This document shows positions 48,971 to 61,314 of a stretch of 64,000 nucleotides of DNA, in pieces. Every line of letters starts with the position of its first letter. The first letter of the stretch is position 1. The notes below the pieces were generated by a model. That model made no database searches. It was not told the origin of the DNA and saw nothing but the letters and a program-made list of their open reading frames with translations. The position numbers and the translations under genes were made by a program. Location: contig BSBK01006394.1 in NCBI GenBank assembly GCA_027943335.1, forward strand, positions 620,001 through 684,000, given 5' to 3'. The DNA is from Chamaecyparis obtusa (Eukaryota; Streptophyta; Pinopsida; Cupressales; Cupressaceae).

Positions 48971-48982
48971 GCTCTGATACCA
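48971..48982 (-). other. Primer-binding site of the complete copia
   Basis: TGGTATCAGAGC on minus, 2 bp inside the 5' LTR, complementary to the 3' end of initiator tRNA-Met. Confidence 0.93.
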
Positions 48983-48984
48983 AT

Positions 48985-50951
48985 TGAAAGACAAAAAATG
49001 CTGAGAGGGGGAGGGGGTGAATCAGTATTTTAAAACCTTAAATGAAAACATGAAATAGAATCCAAAGGAGCACACAAGAAAAGAGACCAAACACCCAAGT
49101 TATCTCGTGGAAACCCAAGACGGGAAAAACCACGGCATCACTAATCCAATGGGCAACTACCCATTACAACTGAGAGCTACAACTCTCCTCAAACATTCAA
49201 GATCAGGCTCCAACCTAATTTAGAAGGCAACTACCTTCCTTACAAGTGGTAAACAATGAGTCAATACAAAATTTTGTTCTGTGTCTTCACTAATGTATGA
49301 AGACGTTGTAGAGGAACTGTTATTTTACCAAGTCAAAAGAAATCCTCAACACTGCCAGTCTGAGTGTTTAGAAATAACCTCCCCCTTACTGTTAATCCTC
49401 TCTATACCTTCTTATCAATCCCGTCACTCTTCCTCAATCCTTGCTGCAAGAATCAACGTAACACTGTCATCACTAAAATGAGCTCTTTATATCTCAAAGT
49501 TTCTTATCCACTTGTGTTGTGTTTGTTGTCCCTCTTGTCACTGACTTCACACTTTGATTTAGATGCAATAGAGGCCCCTTTTTAGGCTTGTTCACACTCC
49601 TTTTTAATCAATACCATATCACTATATCAACACCTTTCAACAAAGATTTTAAGTCTTCACACTTCTAATTATCGAAAGCTATCTGCAGTATCGGATAAGA
49701 TATTTCATGTGCTACAACAACCTTTTCTTTTCTTCATTTGTGCACACATCTCTTTAAGACTTAATCAATACATCCCGTACCCTGTATCTTCTTAGCATAC
49801 ATTTTTAATAACCTACTGAAAAAATTCAGCCCGACTAGTTTTTTTTCAAAAAACACCCATTCTTCAGATGCACGCACTGTCCCACCATCCTCTCACACAA
49901 AACACATTTTTTGATTCTTTCTATTGACTCCTGTTACACCTCTCAAGACTTTAGGAGCCATTTATATTTTTAACTAAACTACTCCGCCAAAAACTGGCTA
50001 GCATGTCTGTCGTATTCAAACCTATGTTTTTGATATACGTTTTGACAAAGAAGAGCTTCTTACTTCAACACGCATCCAAACACCCCTGTCCTCAAAGTAT
50101 ATTTTGAAACTTCTACTACAACATCAGTTGCGAAGCACGACATTCTGGTTTTATTCTCTCTCCTGTTCAAACACTCCTCTATCGGTTCTTACACAGTCCA
50201 ATCATTCTTACGCTGCTGACTCGACAGCCTTCACTCACTCATTCGTAACTGCTCTCTCTTGGCCATTTTTCTTCACGGGACTTCTCACATTTTTCTCAGT
50301 CAGTTACTAATCTCATAATCACCATTATTTTGGCTACCAAAAACCCACTACCATTAGATGCCAAAAAAAAACTTTCACGCACTGTCTAAAAATCTTGCTT
50401 AATTTTCCATATTTCTCAGTACACCCAGTTTTACATTCCAATTGTTTTTCAAAACCACACCGCACCGTGATGGTTACATTCGCACACCAATATACTAACA
50501 CCAGCTGACAGTTTTTTAACTTCGTATCACCACGCATTGCAGATATTTCAACGGCCCAAGACTCGCCCGACACATTTCACCTGTTCTCCCCTTTTTAACA
50601 CTTGGCTTGTAGACTATGGTAATTTTGTGACCACCTAATAGTTGTAGTGTCCGTTAAAACGTTGTGTTGACTGTATATGCGCTTGAGTTCTTAGTCACAG
50701 GTAGCGTGAACTATATTTAATTTTTTATCATGCGACAAGGTTCTTGCTTTTTATGCAGCAGTGGCAGAGCCGTTTATTATCAGGCCACTCATTACAACAC
50801 AACTGAATGCAAGAGATCATCCTAATGAGAAGCCCCTACACGATGAGAAGCCACTTGTCCATTTGATCAACACACTTAAGGATTTGACACGCACAGCAGA
50901 CACCAGTGCTCACTAGCAGCGAAAGTTCATCAATGACATAAAAAACTAGCA
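48985..50951 (-). repeat. 5' LTR of the complete copia
   Basis: Plus-strand start TGAAAGACAAAAAATGCTGA, end AAAAACTAGCA. Partner of 41713-43681. Confidence 0.95.
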
Positions 50952-50956
50952 ATTTG

Positions 50957-53900
50957 AGCCATCAACAATATCATGTTTCAAAGCTCCTATTTTAGCATAG
51001 GTTGAAGAATTGTTTAAAGAACAAACCCTTAATTAGGGAAAACTAATAAAATTGCCTATTTTTAAATGTCTATTTTTGCCCATTTTTCAGGTTGAACCAA
51101 TTCTTATTTCCTTTGACAAAATGGTGGCTTAAGAAGAGGTTATGGGGTTCCATCAAAGCATAAAGGGGTCACAAATTATGATAATAGCCTAGAAAAACAT
51201 ATCAAATACATAAAGATAAATTTACCCAACGAAGAAGAGGTTTTGGAGTTCAACCAAAGAATAAATGGAGCATAGTCACTATAGAAATTTTTACTACTTA
51301 TATGACAAGCGTGATTGATCAAATGATTTGGTGCCTCCAATAACCAATGTGTGGTTGTTTATCAATAGATATCAACAACTAATTTTTGAAGTAACACATT
51401 CCAATTTGCTAGTTTTGGATCCCTAGGCCTCACCAAATCCAAATCAACTACCTTTTAAATATATAGTTAAATGCAAATAATTACACCCTATTTGAACCGA
51501 TTAACCATGTGCCAAAGCACACCAAAATAAATAACATCACATCTAAGAAATCTTAATAAGCACAAGATATGAATACTAGAAAGCCCAATTTTTATGATTT
51601 ATATAGGATAGGAAGTAAAGCATGTATTAAAATAGAATGAATATGTGTTTTCCCCCTACTTATATTTGTTGGTACTAGCATGTGTTCAAAATCCATTAAT
51701 CATCATTGAGAAAAAAAAATCCAATGTTTGTAACGTAGATATCCACAAAGGAAGATTGCTTGAAGGGAAAAACTAGAATATATTCAATTACCTAAGTTTT
51801 ATGTTTTTTCACTCCTATGGGGAAAATGGGAACACAACTACACAGATATGCATGAATGAAAAGTGTAGAAGCATAGGCAATGCACATTAACCACCTTCTA
51901 CAATGTCACACACCCAATTGTAGACCCATGTTCCTTCCTTGCAAAAACATGGCAAAACATTAGGAAGGCATCCTAAATACTTTCTTCCTCATCTTGTCTA
52001 TTGGATCGACTTCTCAAAATTATTGTTGCACAAATCTAAGCCTCCAATAAATTAGTCTCTGACAAACTAAAAGGTAGATAAACCATTAATTATCATCCAA
52101 TAAACATTACAAGAAAAATAGACTTCAACAAAAAGACGATGTTTTCTCTCCCTCTCTCTTTTCAAGACAACAATAATGTCCTCTCATTCAGATGAAAACA
52201 TAAGTCTCTTATCTATATAGACAAGGACTAATAAAGTTTAGACTTGAAAGAAAGTAAAATTAATGCATAATCAATGGGCCTTTGGTTTCTTGGTGAAGTT
52301 GAAAGGTTCTTAAAAAGCCCACCAGAAATCAAATTTTGTTGAGGATGGAATCATAAAATTTAACATAAGACTCGTGAATGATTCTATGATTTTTATTTTT
52401 ATTTTAAAGTGAAGTTAATTTATAATATAAACCTAATTTTTAAGGTACTTATGTCATATATGGTAACTTTTGTTTTAGTTCAACACTAATCGTAAAAGTC
52501 AAATTCCAATGTGAAAGTAACTCATTTAAAGAAGATGTTTTGGGATCCACTTATATTCACCCAACATGCAAAGGGATAAAAACTCCATGGCCGACACAAG
52601 GGATCAAACTTTAATCTATCTCCAACTTTACCAAAAACCTTAAACAATACAACGGCAACTAAAGCATTCTGGCCATGACTCATTCAAGCCATTTGCAGGT
52701 CTGTTTTGGATACACTGGGAGAAACATATGTAGAGCGGTCTGGCCTAGTGTTCTGAATGTTTCCCATAAGCAAAAACATTAGGCCAGCCGTTCTATTTAT
52801 GCTTCTCTATGGTATTTTTCTTGACATCAACAAGTTTCACAGCTCTTTATGGATCTCTGCTTTTAGATGGATGGTATGAATTCATGTTTTTCATTGCTTT
52901 TTATTTCTTCTCTGGTTTATGTAATGAAGTTTTAAGAATACCAACTAATAAATGTTGAAATAGTTTTGAGCTCTTCTAGTTCTAAGTCTTCTGGTTGTGG
53001 GCTACCAGCTTTAATCAATAAAAAACAAATACACTATCATACGTGTGTTTGTTTCTTTTTTCCTTGCTCAAGGTGAAACTACTGAAATATTGTTTGTTGT
53101 TATTCTCCATATAGTTGCATTCTCATGTTGTACCATTATTTAGTCAAGTATACCCATTTGCTTCACTTGTTGGAAACTAGCTTTCGAATGGCTATTCTGC
53201 TGATTTGCTCTCTTTCTAGTCTTTGCTGCAACTGTTTTCATTTAGGTTTCCTCAATATAAAATATATTGGTTTCTTTGTATATGTGGAAAAAAATTAAAG
53301 TCAAGCTTTCGAAATAAGATGGAATTTCCCTATCATTAGCTGAGCCTTCAATATCAAACATCATTTCGCTGTTAGTGTGTGGAAATATCAGTATCAATTT
53401 CAACCAACCCACCATGTCTGTCTTCACCACTAATGTTGCAAGCCAGGTAAGACACAAGATAACAATTGTAGTATAATTAGGTACTTTTTATTTGTGGAGT
53501 TTTATATTATAAGTTATTTGTTGGATTTTTGGATTAGATTGCGTGATAATTTTTGTATCAACATTTTGGATCACATTTTGTGATTCATCATTAAGATGGT
53601 AGAGAGCAAGGAGATATAAGATGACAGTTGCAGATCTAATCTCAACTTATAAAGAGCAAAGAGGGTGAGAGGTGACATGAGATTAAAAGTAAAGGGATAC
53701 AAAGAAAGAATAAAAAATAGAAAAAAGAATCACTATAAAGCATAAGAAAGAAGGTAAAAAATCAAAGGGCGCGACAAAAATGACAATTCAATTAAGCTCA
53801 AACAATAGGTAACAAAGGAGGAAAATAGGAAAACTAAACCAAATAAAAAAGGAATGAAAAAGAAGCACCTGAATGGTCACAAAAAATAAAAGACAAACAA

Positions 53901-54360
53901 AAACATCAAACACTAAAAAACAAAACTAAAAAATATTAAAAAAATAAATAAAAGATAGAGCCACTAAAATTGAAACTAAACCACTTGCAAGAGTAAAGAA
54001 ACAATAAATGAGTGAAATGAAATTCAATAAAATAAAAACACGAGAAAATTAATATGAAGTCAAAAGGAGAGTAATAAAAGAAAGTTAAATGAACAAAAAT
54101 AAACAAATCAAAAAAGGAACTACAATGTGAACCACCAAATGCAACACAAAGGAGATCAACAACTAAAATACAAAGAAATATAAAGACGAAAAATAAAAAG
54201 ATAAATAAATAATAAATAAGCAAAAAATAAATAAACAAAAAAATTAAATAAAAGAAAGAATATATGTGTGTAATGCTCACAAAAGTTAAACTCATGAAAA
54301 AATCAACAAGCTCCTCTATTTTTGTTTTTCTAAGTTTGAAGACATTTCTCATTCATATGT
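50957..54360. other. AT-rich intergenic sequence, no supported gene
   Basis: 51000-53400 shows no domain or repeat that I can name. An ATG at 53414 opens MSVFTTNVASQ followed by a good donor GTAAGA (53448), which looks like a first exon, but I find no following exon. 53600-54300 is strongly purine-rich on plus (GAAAAA/AAATAAA runs); the hydrophobic minus ORF there (53936-54352) is a composition artefact. Confidence 0.5.
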
Positions 54361-54369
54361 CTCATTTTT

Positions 54370-55700
54370 CGCCATAACATTATCTTCTTAAATATAACTA
54401 TATCTATAAAGTAAGAGCATGCTTAGACACCCATATATATCTAACTACTATTGAGCTGTCAACTTTGACAATAAAGTGACTATTAATGAATTCAATCTTA
54501 TTACTAAAAATGGTACCAAACTTCAAAAGTAATCACCCAAAATTCATGCACTCACATCAAAGAAGAAAATATTTATAAACTAAATTCTCTTTTCAAGAAC
54601 CATAGCCACAAACCATCTTACACCCATTTTTTCAAAGATAACCTACACATCTACATCATTCATTTTACTAATATATAACAAGTTATCTGCAAAAGTAAGA
54701 ATGTTTAGAACTCTAAAAATACTCTTGATCTTATTATAATAGTGACTCTCTTACAACCAACCTTCCCTTCATCAAAATACTCAATCTAAAAACAACTCTC
54801 ATCAGAGATTCATGTAAAAAGATACTCCAAGGTCAATCAAAATTACATCATATGCATGTGTAGCCCAAGGACGCAACAAACATATCAGTTGCATCATTCT
54901 AAGATTATTTACTAGAATTATCATCAAATTCACCTGTATATTTCTTATTTTTCACCTCCTAATAGAATCTTTATAATGGTCTATCTTACCATAGTTCTAG
55001 AATTTTATCTTTGATTTTTTACCAAAAGACTTGGATCTTTGATGCTGATCTTTTTATCCTTCTTGCTTTTCTCTTTCAACCCTTCACAAAGAGTTAAAAC
55101 TTCCTTGGAAAATTAAAGATCTCTTCACGACATCTCCTCCTAGAGTAAAGCACCCACTTCCTCATCAAGCATGAGCTTTGAAGAAATTCTTCTAATCATC
55201 ATCACCAAGTTTGGAAAAGAACACAATAGTGTCAAGCATCAATATTCTTCTTTGGTTCTCGCACTTATAATTTAATATAATGAGCCTAAAATCAAGGTAA
55301 ATATATTAAGGTGCTCAACAACAAAATCACTCTCGCTCACCACTAAAGTATAGATTTTGGTTAACAACAAAAGAAAGAGCTTGTTAATTAGGCATTTTGC
55401 ATGGTATAGATTCCACTCTTTTCCAAAAACATTTCTACATGGATTATTCAAAGATATTTAGCTACTTCAAATTTGCCAAGTGAATCTTAATAAGGCTTCT
55501 TCAATTTTTAATACAAAATAATCTTTGAATCTTTCATTTAAGTGGGATTTTATATATGTCAACCCATATATCTTGATCTATGGTTAAATCCTCCATTTTG
55601 AACTTCCAAAACTCTATTAAAAAAAAATTATTAAATATTTCCATATCCAATTTAGATATATTTACCATCCTAAAATAAATTAAAGGATATGATCATTCTC
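54370..55700 (-). pseudogene. Heavily decayed Ty1/copia gag region
   Basis: On minus, broken frames read ESDFVVEHLNIFTLIL, then LCSFPNLVMMI (compare the LLCSLPNSWD block of copia gag), and near 55000 a zinc-knuckle ghost (NYGKIDHYKDSIRR, cysteines lost). Below that, FADNLLYISKM (about 54660) may be a pre-integrase relic. No LTRs or duplications are visible. Much older than the element at 41713. Confidence 0.55.
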
Positions 55701-57267
55701 TTTAAAAGGTCTTCGATTAAGTTATATGTTTATAGTTTAACTAGTGGTTTGAGCCATGCTTTTAATTCAAAAAAGAAGTATATTGACATTTGTAATAATG
55801 ATGCCCATTAGCATCCTTGTGTCCCATAGTTAAATGTGTATACAAGTAAAGATGAGTCTTCTTATCTTATGAAGGCTAGGTAACCGTTATTGATAAGGAC
55901 ATTGTTCAACCTAAAATCAAGTCTTTTGCATAAGACATTAGAGTGTCCAATGAAGTGAACAAGTTGTAATATTTAAATAAACATGAATATGAGTATTATA
56001 GTTTAACTTGAAAAAATGTTTGAACATGAAATCCCAATTCAATGTGCATGAAGATTATTTTTTTGTACTAAGCAAAATTCAAAACAAGTGTATCTTCTTG
56101 TGCCCCATGATGGTGAGTTCTTAAAGATCTTGTTGATTCAAGGAAGAATGGAAACTTGTCATGTCATTGTAATCAACAGAAATCAATTGCATATTCTAAG
56201 TTGTTAATTTTTTAAATCTTATTCTTCTAGCTTGGAGAAGGAGTATGATTTTGTTAAAGACTGATTAAGAAAATGCACTAACATTTCTCCATTAACATAT
56301 TACACAAAGGATTTAAATTTGATATAAAAATTTTGTAATATTTTGATACTCGTCATGTGTCCTATTTAATAGATCATGAATGCTTTATCCTGTAATATTT
56401 CATCTTATAGTGAATTGCAAAGTCCAAGTATAATTTACATCTAATAGTGGCCAAAATATATAGCAAGATGCATCAACTGATACAATTGGACAATGTGTGT
56501 TTTCATAGTAGGTTTCAAGAACACATCAAAGAACAAGGTATATGACAAGCAAACATCAACTTTTTTCAATGACTTTGGGTCATGAAGAAATTATTACAAG
56601 TTTAAAAATTTACAAGTTGCTTGGTTTGTGCACATTCATAGTTAAGGCCCTAGTTTGCATGATGAAAGTTATTCATGGGACCTCACAATGCCCCACAAGG
56701 GCATTGAAACCAAAACATGAACTATAGTTGGGACAAATATCATGTCATCCTATTCCTAATAGTCAACCTTCAATTTTATGTAACAATTGTAGTTTTATAC
56801 CCTAGCCAAACATGTTGGCCACAAATTTTATTCGTGAAATGCTTGGGTACAATAAATAGAATTGAGAATTGGATTATATTAATGTAGGCACATCTCCCTA
56901 TTTTAACCCATGTTTGTCAATTGTTAATTGGGTCCAAAATCATGAAATAGGTGATTGAGTGCATCTTAAGCAGCGCACACTTCAAGATCAATTTTTGAAC
57001 ATTCTAGCAACACCACTAATTTAAATATATCATTATCAGCTTCTTGTTTTGATTTCATGTCTCTCAAACAAAAACTGAGCTTGTAAACAGCTTTTTATTT
57101 TATGCTTGAGTTGATAGTTTATCTATTGATGCGGTTAGAGGACAACTCGACGTTAAATCCTTATTCTCTAATTTTGAGCAATTGAATGAATGAAGGCAAT
57201 ACATTTTATATCGTCCCACCCATTTTCAGACTGGACGTATTGTGTGGTCATGACAATAACATTCAAA
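55701..57267. other. AT-rich sequence without recognised feature
   Basis: A 61-codon plus ORF at 56542-56727 (HEEIITSLKIYKLLGLCTF) shows no known motif. Nothing else is supported. Confidence 0.5.
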
Positions 57268-57573
57268 TTAAAGTTGAATAGATTAATTGCCAGCATTAAC
57301 AATCAGGAATTTCTTTCCTTGCCAACTTCATCCTTGCGATCTAACTCCATGTCAAGTATTTATATTTTAGTCTCTTTGTTTCTTTTTCATTCTTATTCTA
57401 GGCACTCCTTATTACTTGTATTAAAGTTGAATAGATTAATTGCCAGCATTAACAATCAGGAATTTCTTTCCTTGCCAACTTCATCCTTGCGATCTAACTC
57501 CATGTCAAGTATTTATATTTTAGTCTCTTTGTTTCTTTTTCATTCTTATTCTAGGCACTCCTTATTACTTGTA
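57268..57573. repeat. Exact tandem duplication, 153 bp x 2
   Basis: Units 57268-57420 and 57421-57573 appear identical base for base. The period is divisible by three, so a plus ORF across it (57190-57624) contains a 51-residue repeat, but it has no recognised domain. Confidence 0.95.
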
Positions 57574-57799
57574 CTTCCGAGTCTCAATGCCACACCATGT
57601 TCACTTGTGGAGACTAATATGTAATTCAATTTCAATTGATTGCTACCCCAAATTACAAATTATTTTATAGACTCCGCACATTTGAGGATTCACAACAAAT
57701 ATCCTGGAAAAAAATCAACTAAGAGTGGTAGAACAAGTAATCACTTGTAATATGTATAAAAAACGAATTTGTAGACATCGAATTTGTAAACATCTAGAT

Positions 57800-58392
57800 T
57801 TCTAAAAACCATGCCTGACAACATGATCATTTCAACAACTGGACAAGAAAAAGCAATTGCTCAGAAACATCTTATGAAAAACTTGGAAAATTCCACGAGT
57901 CCTCAGAGATACTCTTCTTGATTTGTTTCTGCAGAAAACAAACACATATATACCAAACATAATTTTTTCCTGGGTTTTATTTCGCAGACCTTTCTTGAAC
58001 CTATGTCAACAAAAAACCATACCTTAAAAGTTTAATCCCCCAAAAAAGCATTAAATGTTTGAAACGATCAGCTATCTCTATGATATACAGTTTATATACA
58101 GAAATGTTACCAAAAGAAAGGAAAAAATAAAAGAGTGATCCTTTGTTGTCGTGAAATGATTTGGTTGCTAAAAACTATGACTGACAAAATGATCGTTTCA
58201 ACACTTGAACAAGCAAACGAAATTGCTTAGAAATATTGAAAAGCTTGGAAATTCCATGAATGTGACTCCTCACAGATGCTCTTCCTGAGAGTTTCTGTAG
58301 TAAACCAAGACACAAATACCAAACATAAATTTTCCCTAGGTCTTATTTGGTAGAGCCTTCTTGAACCTATGTCAACAGAAAACCATAATTTA
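57800..58392. repeat. Direct repeat of ~225 bp, two diverged copies
   Basis: Copy 1 (about 57800-58024) and copy 2 (about 58165-58392) share CTAAAAACCATG/CTAAAAACTATG at the start, ACCAAACATAAATTTTCC in the middle and CTTGAACCTATGTCAACA at the end. The intervening ~140 bp is unrelated. Confidence 0.75.
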
Positions 58393-58479
58393 ATGCCCGG
58401 ACAAAAAATGTTGAGCGTAAATTAATAGTTACTCCCAGCTTAAGTTTAACTTAGGCATTATTATATTTTTATTATTAGT

Positions 58480-58690
58480 TATGTCGGTTTGTTGCCGGTT
58501 CTCTTTGTCCTTGCCTTTATAAGCAGAGCTCTGTACATTATTTCAAATCTCAATATCACTTTTCACCTTCTGGTGAAATATTTGACTCTTCATGAAGGTT
58601 ATCCTGCAGGTTGTGCTCCTGGGAGGTTGATCACTCCAAAAGAAAAGATATGCAATCTTTATGGTATAAATGATGTGTTGTCGTGAAATA
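58480..58690 (+). other. Short coding-like stretch of unknown origin
   Basis: A plus reading frame gives ALYIISNL...FHLLVKYLTLHEGYP and AGCAPGRLITPKEKICNLYG with higher GC than its surroundings. I do not recognise it. It could be an exon relic upstream of nothing visible, or chance. 58700-59360 shows no gene. Confidence 0.2.
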
Positions 58691-59361
58691 ATATGCATAA
58701 ATTTTGATATTATTGTCCATTAAACAAAATAGACGATATAATTTTAGAAAATGAACACTTGGAGAATATTGTTGTATTCTGTATTTGAAACAACTCAATT
58801 TACTTCCATTTAACCACATAGGCCTACTTTAAATGGTTATGTTACACACCAACACAAAATATCATAATAAAGGTTGTTAAAATCACCCGTATGAATGGAC
58901 CAGCCTACAAAGTTAACAAAAATAAACTTAGCATTTCGAAATAGCTTTCACCAAAAACACAAAGATAAAATAAAATCAATTTCATTGCAATACCAAAATT
59001 ATTCGGTTCTTTTAGGCTACAACATTTGCTCAAAAACTCCATTATGACCTAAAATTACTTGGAATTCTCCAAAATTAATATCTGGACTCCACGGTACCCT
59101 CTGCTTGGATAGTCATAATGGATATAAAGTTTTGCCCAGGTAAATTGACTCACTTTTTCTAGTTTCCTTGGAATGTGCTTTACAAAAGGAACAAATGCCC
59201 CAAATATGGCTCATGTCCTCAAGAAAAATATTTCTGAAATTGTTACCAGGTTAATCAAAATGTGACTCACCAGAACTGCTGAGAATAAAGGTTATAGAAG
59301 AATAAGAGACTCTCCTTACAGAATTGTGCATTGTTCATCTAATTCCTGGCAACCATCAGTA

Positions 59362-61314
59362 CTAAAATCGTGGTGCTGCCATATATTAAAAAGAAATACC
59401 AATAAGAAAAAAAATTAAGGAAATCCCAAAAACATAGTAAAATACAGAGAATGTTACATAAAGAAAATATAAGCATACCGCCTCCTATAGTTGCTTCTGG
59501 CAAACGTTCAATAGAATATTTGTGTTGAGTTATGTACATAATAGGTACACCAGGGATCTGTTCCATAATGCATACATTAGCAATATACACATTAACTGAA
59601 ATTCATTGCATCAATAGGTGACACTAATCAGTAAGAGTAATATACCTTTCGAATTCGACGTTTTAAATCTCTATCACATGTGGCCACAATATAGCACTTA
59701 TGCTGTTTGCAATACCACATAACCATTAATCCAAATAAGCAGCCCCGATAACCAAAAAAACACCAAAGAAAAACACTTTCTTCACCCACAAAGCATTAAA
59801 AATAACAGCATAAGTAAAAAGTGCTGGGAGAGTAATTTCAAAAGATATTACCTGGGTAACACGTTCTACAATGCAGTCATCTGCGTAAGTGCCTTTATGA
59901 GTGCAAGGCAACCTATCAAAACGAGGATCCTTCGCAATTCTGTAAAAATATTATTAGTAGCAATAGCAGTTTTATTACTATATTTTGTTAGAATTGCAAC
60001 TCAAGGAAAAGCCAACAATTATATAATTAACTATTTACCTAATTTAAGTACATATTCAATTTAATTCCAGTTCAATCAATTCACAAGAACTGGGCCAGAT
60101 AAGAGAGCTCTTTGTATTAGAATAATTCACAGATTCTGTAAATACATTAATGCCTAAACTGGACAATTCATGCTCTAGATTAAATTTTGATCACATGTAT
60201 AATACAAAACAACGGAAATCTTATCAAAAGGAGACAAAACAAGATGCACCATATACCGTAAGGCAACACGATACTTCTGTCCTAGCTTTTCCAGTTCAGC
60301 CATCACACAGTCTGTGATGCAAGGAGTACCTAATTACAGAAGTAAATAGTCAACTCCGTGACATTATTCACAACAATTTTGAAAGCAATATATTTGATTA
60401 TGTCTAAAGCACCTGCCAGATAGCAATTGGGTATCGGTTAACAACAGCATTTAATATAGCAAGCACTTAACCCAATTGTGCAAAGTTGCAAATATCCACT
60501 AAACTAACGGCAGATAATCATGTATCGAGTCTTGTGACATAACACTCAAAAATCTTGAATGAACCATATGCAACATGCATTAGAGCTGTAAAAGCAATTT
60601 TCCACATGGTCCAACAGTCCTAATTGTGGAAACAACCACTAAACTATGTATAATATATAACATGTATTAGACCTGTAAAAGAGAGTTTCCACATGGTCCA
60701 GTAGTCCTAATAGTGGAAATGGCCACTTAACTAGGCCCGTTTGTTTGCTGGAATTAGACTGGAATTGGGATTGTCAAATCCCGGAATTGACATTTACGAT
60801 GTTCGTGTTCAAAACATGAAACTGGAATAGGGATTTGTTAATTCCCATTTACCCCCAAAACCAGCATTTGAATCTTCCATCTAAATAGGTGGAATTGGAA
60901 AATCAATTCCAATTCCACTTAAATGGGAATTGGGGGTAAAGCAAAATTTATAATATTTTGAAATCCATATGCAAACAATATTTTCCATCTTCTCATTATG
61001 AATTCCAGGTGAACCAAATGGTTCTAGCCATATTTCAAAAACCATTTTCCGGATTTAAAACTTCCAGAATTGTCAAATACCAGAATTTGACAATTCCAGC
61101 GTTATTTAATTCGAGCAACCAAACGGACAGTGCAGAAGCATATCTTATGGGCATTCTAAAGAACACTCAAAATCTTGAATGAACCATGTATAACATGCAT
61201 TAGACCTGTAAAGGTAATTTTGCATGTAGCATAGTAAATCCAGTAAGAAGAAAACGTTAAAGCCAACTCACATTTTGCATACAGGCAGTCCATCATTGCT
61301 TTTTCCAAGTCCAA
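59362..61314 (-). CDS. FCF1: rRNA-processing protein FCF1/UTP24 (PIN-domain nuclease), last six coding exons
   Basis: Minus exons with GT-AG borders and matching phases: 61272-61314, 60257-60329, 59852-59939, 59646-59702, 59479-59557, 59362-59375 (stop TAG). They code 117 residues from [15 protein letters not shown] through [68 protein letters not shown] and [19 protein letters not shown] to the end GGAPRF. FCF1 is about 195-200 residues, so some 80 N-terminal residues are missing; I could not find their exons up to 64000. The family is an SSU-processome endonuclease for cleavage of pre-18S rRNA in the nucleolus. Conserved PIN acids are visible in ITDC, YADD and CDRD. No stops or frameshifts: the only apparently intact host gene here. 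Confidence 0.95.
60545..61215. repeat. Diverged short repeats within an FCF1 intron
   Basis: AATCTTGAATGAACCAT-TGCAACATGCATTAG at about 60551 recurs at about 61170. CTGTAAAAG---TTTCCACATGGTCCA-AGTCCTAAT-GTGGAAA occurs at about 60587 and 60672. The MITE-like element at 60734-61128 sits between copies. Confidence 0.65.
60734..61128. mobile_element. MITE-like inverted-repeat element in an FCF1 intron, 395 bp
   Basis: The left end GGCCCGTTTGTTTGCTGGAA and the reverse complement of the right end GTCCGTTTGGTTGCTCGAA match closely. Inside, CTGGAATTG/CAATTCCAG-type words pair across the element, with a central palindrome near 60890-60930 (GGAATTGGAAAATCAATTCC). The non-coding, hairpin-forming structure fits a MITE. 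A clear target duplication is not visible, so the superfamily is undecided. Confidence 0.6.

Larger units (their letters stand above)
41713..50951 (-). mobile_element. Complete Ty1/copia retrotransposon, 9,239 bp, minus strand
   Basis: Two LTRs (1,969 and 1,967 bp), both TG...CA, are bracketed by ATTTG duplications. Reading on minus: 5' LTR, PBS, gag with two zinc knuckles, protease, integrase, reverse transcriptase, RNase H, PPT, 3' LTR. The domain order with integrase before reverse transcriptase is copia. The initiator-Met PBS, long LTRs and VYVDDLIFGS box suggest a Sire/Tork-like lineage, which is inference. The LTRs are highly similar, so the insertion is recent compared with the other elements here. 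Confidence 0.95.

Noticed and set aside
53936..54352. 138-codon hydrophobic minus ORF resembling a membrane protein
   Set aside because: It is the complement of a purine-rich low-complexity run on plus; Phe/Leu/Ile content follows from base composition and there is no motif or homologous pattern.
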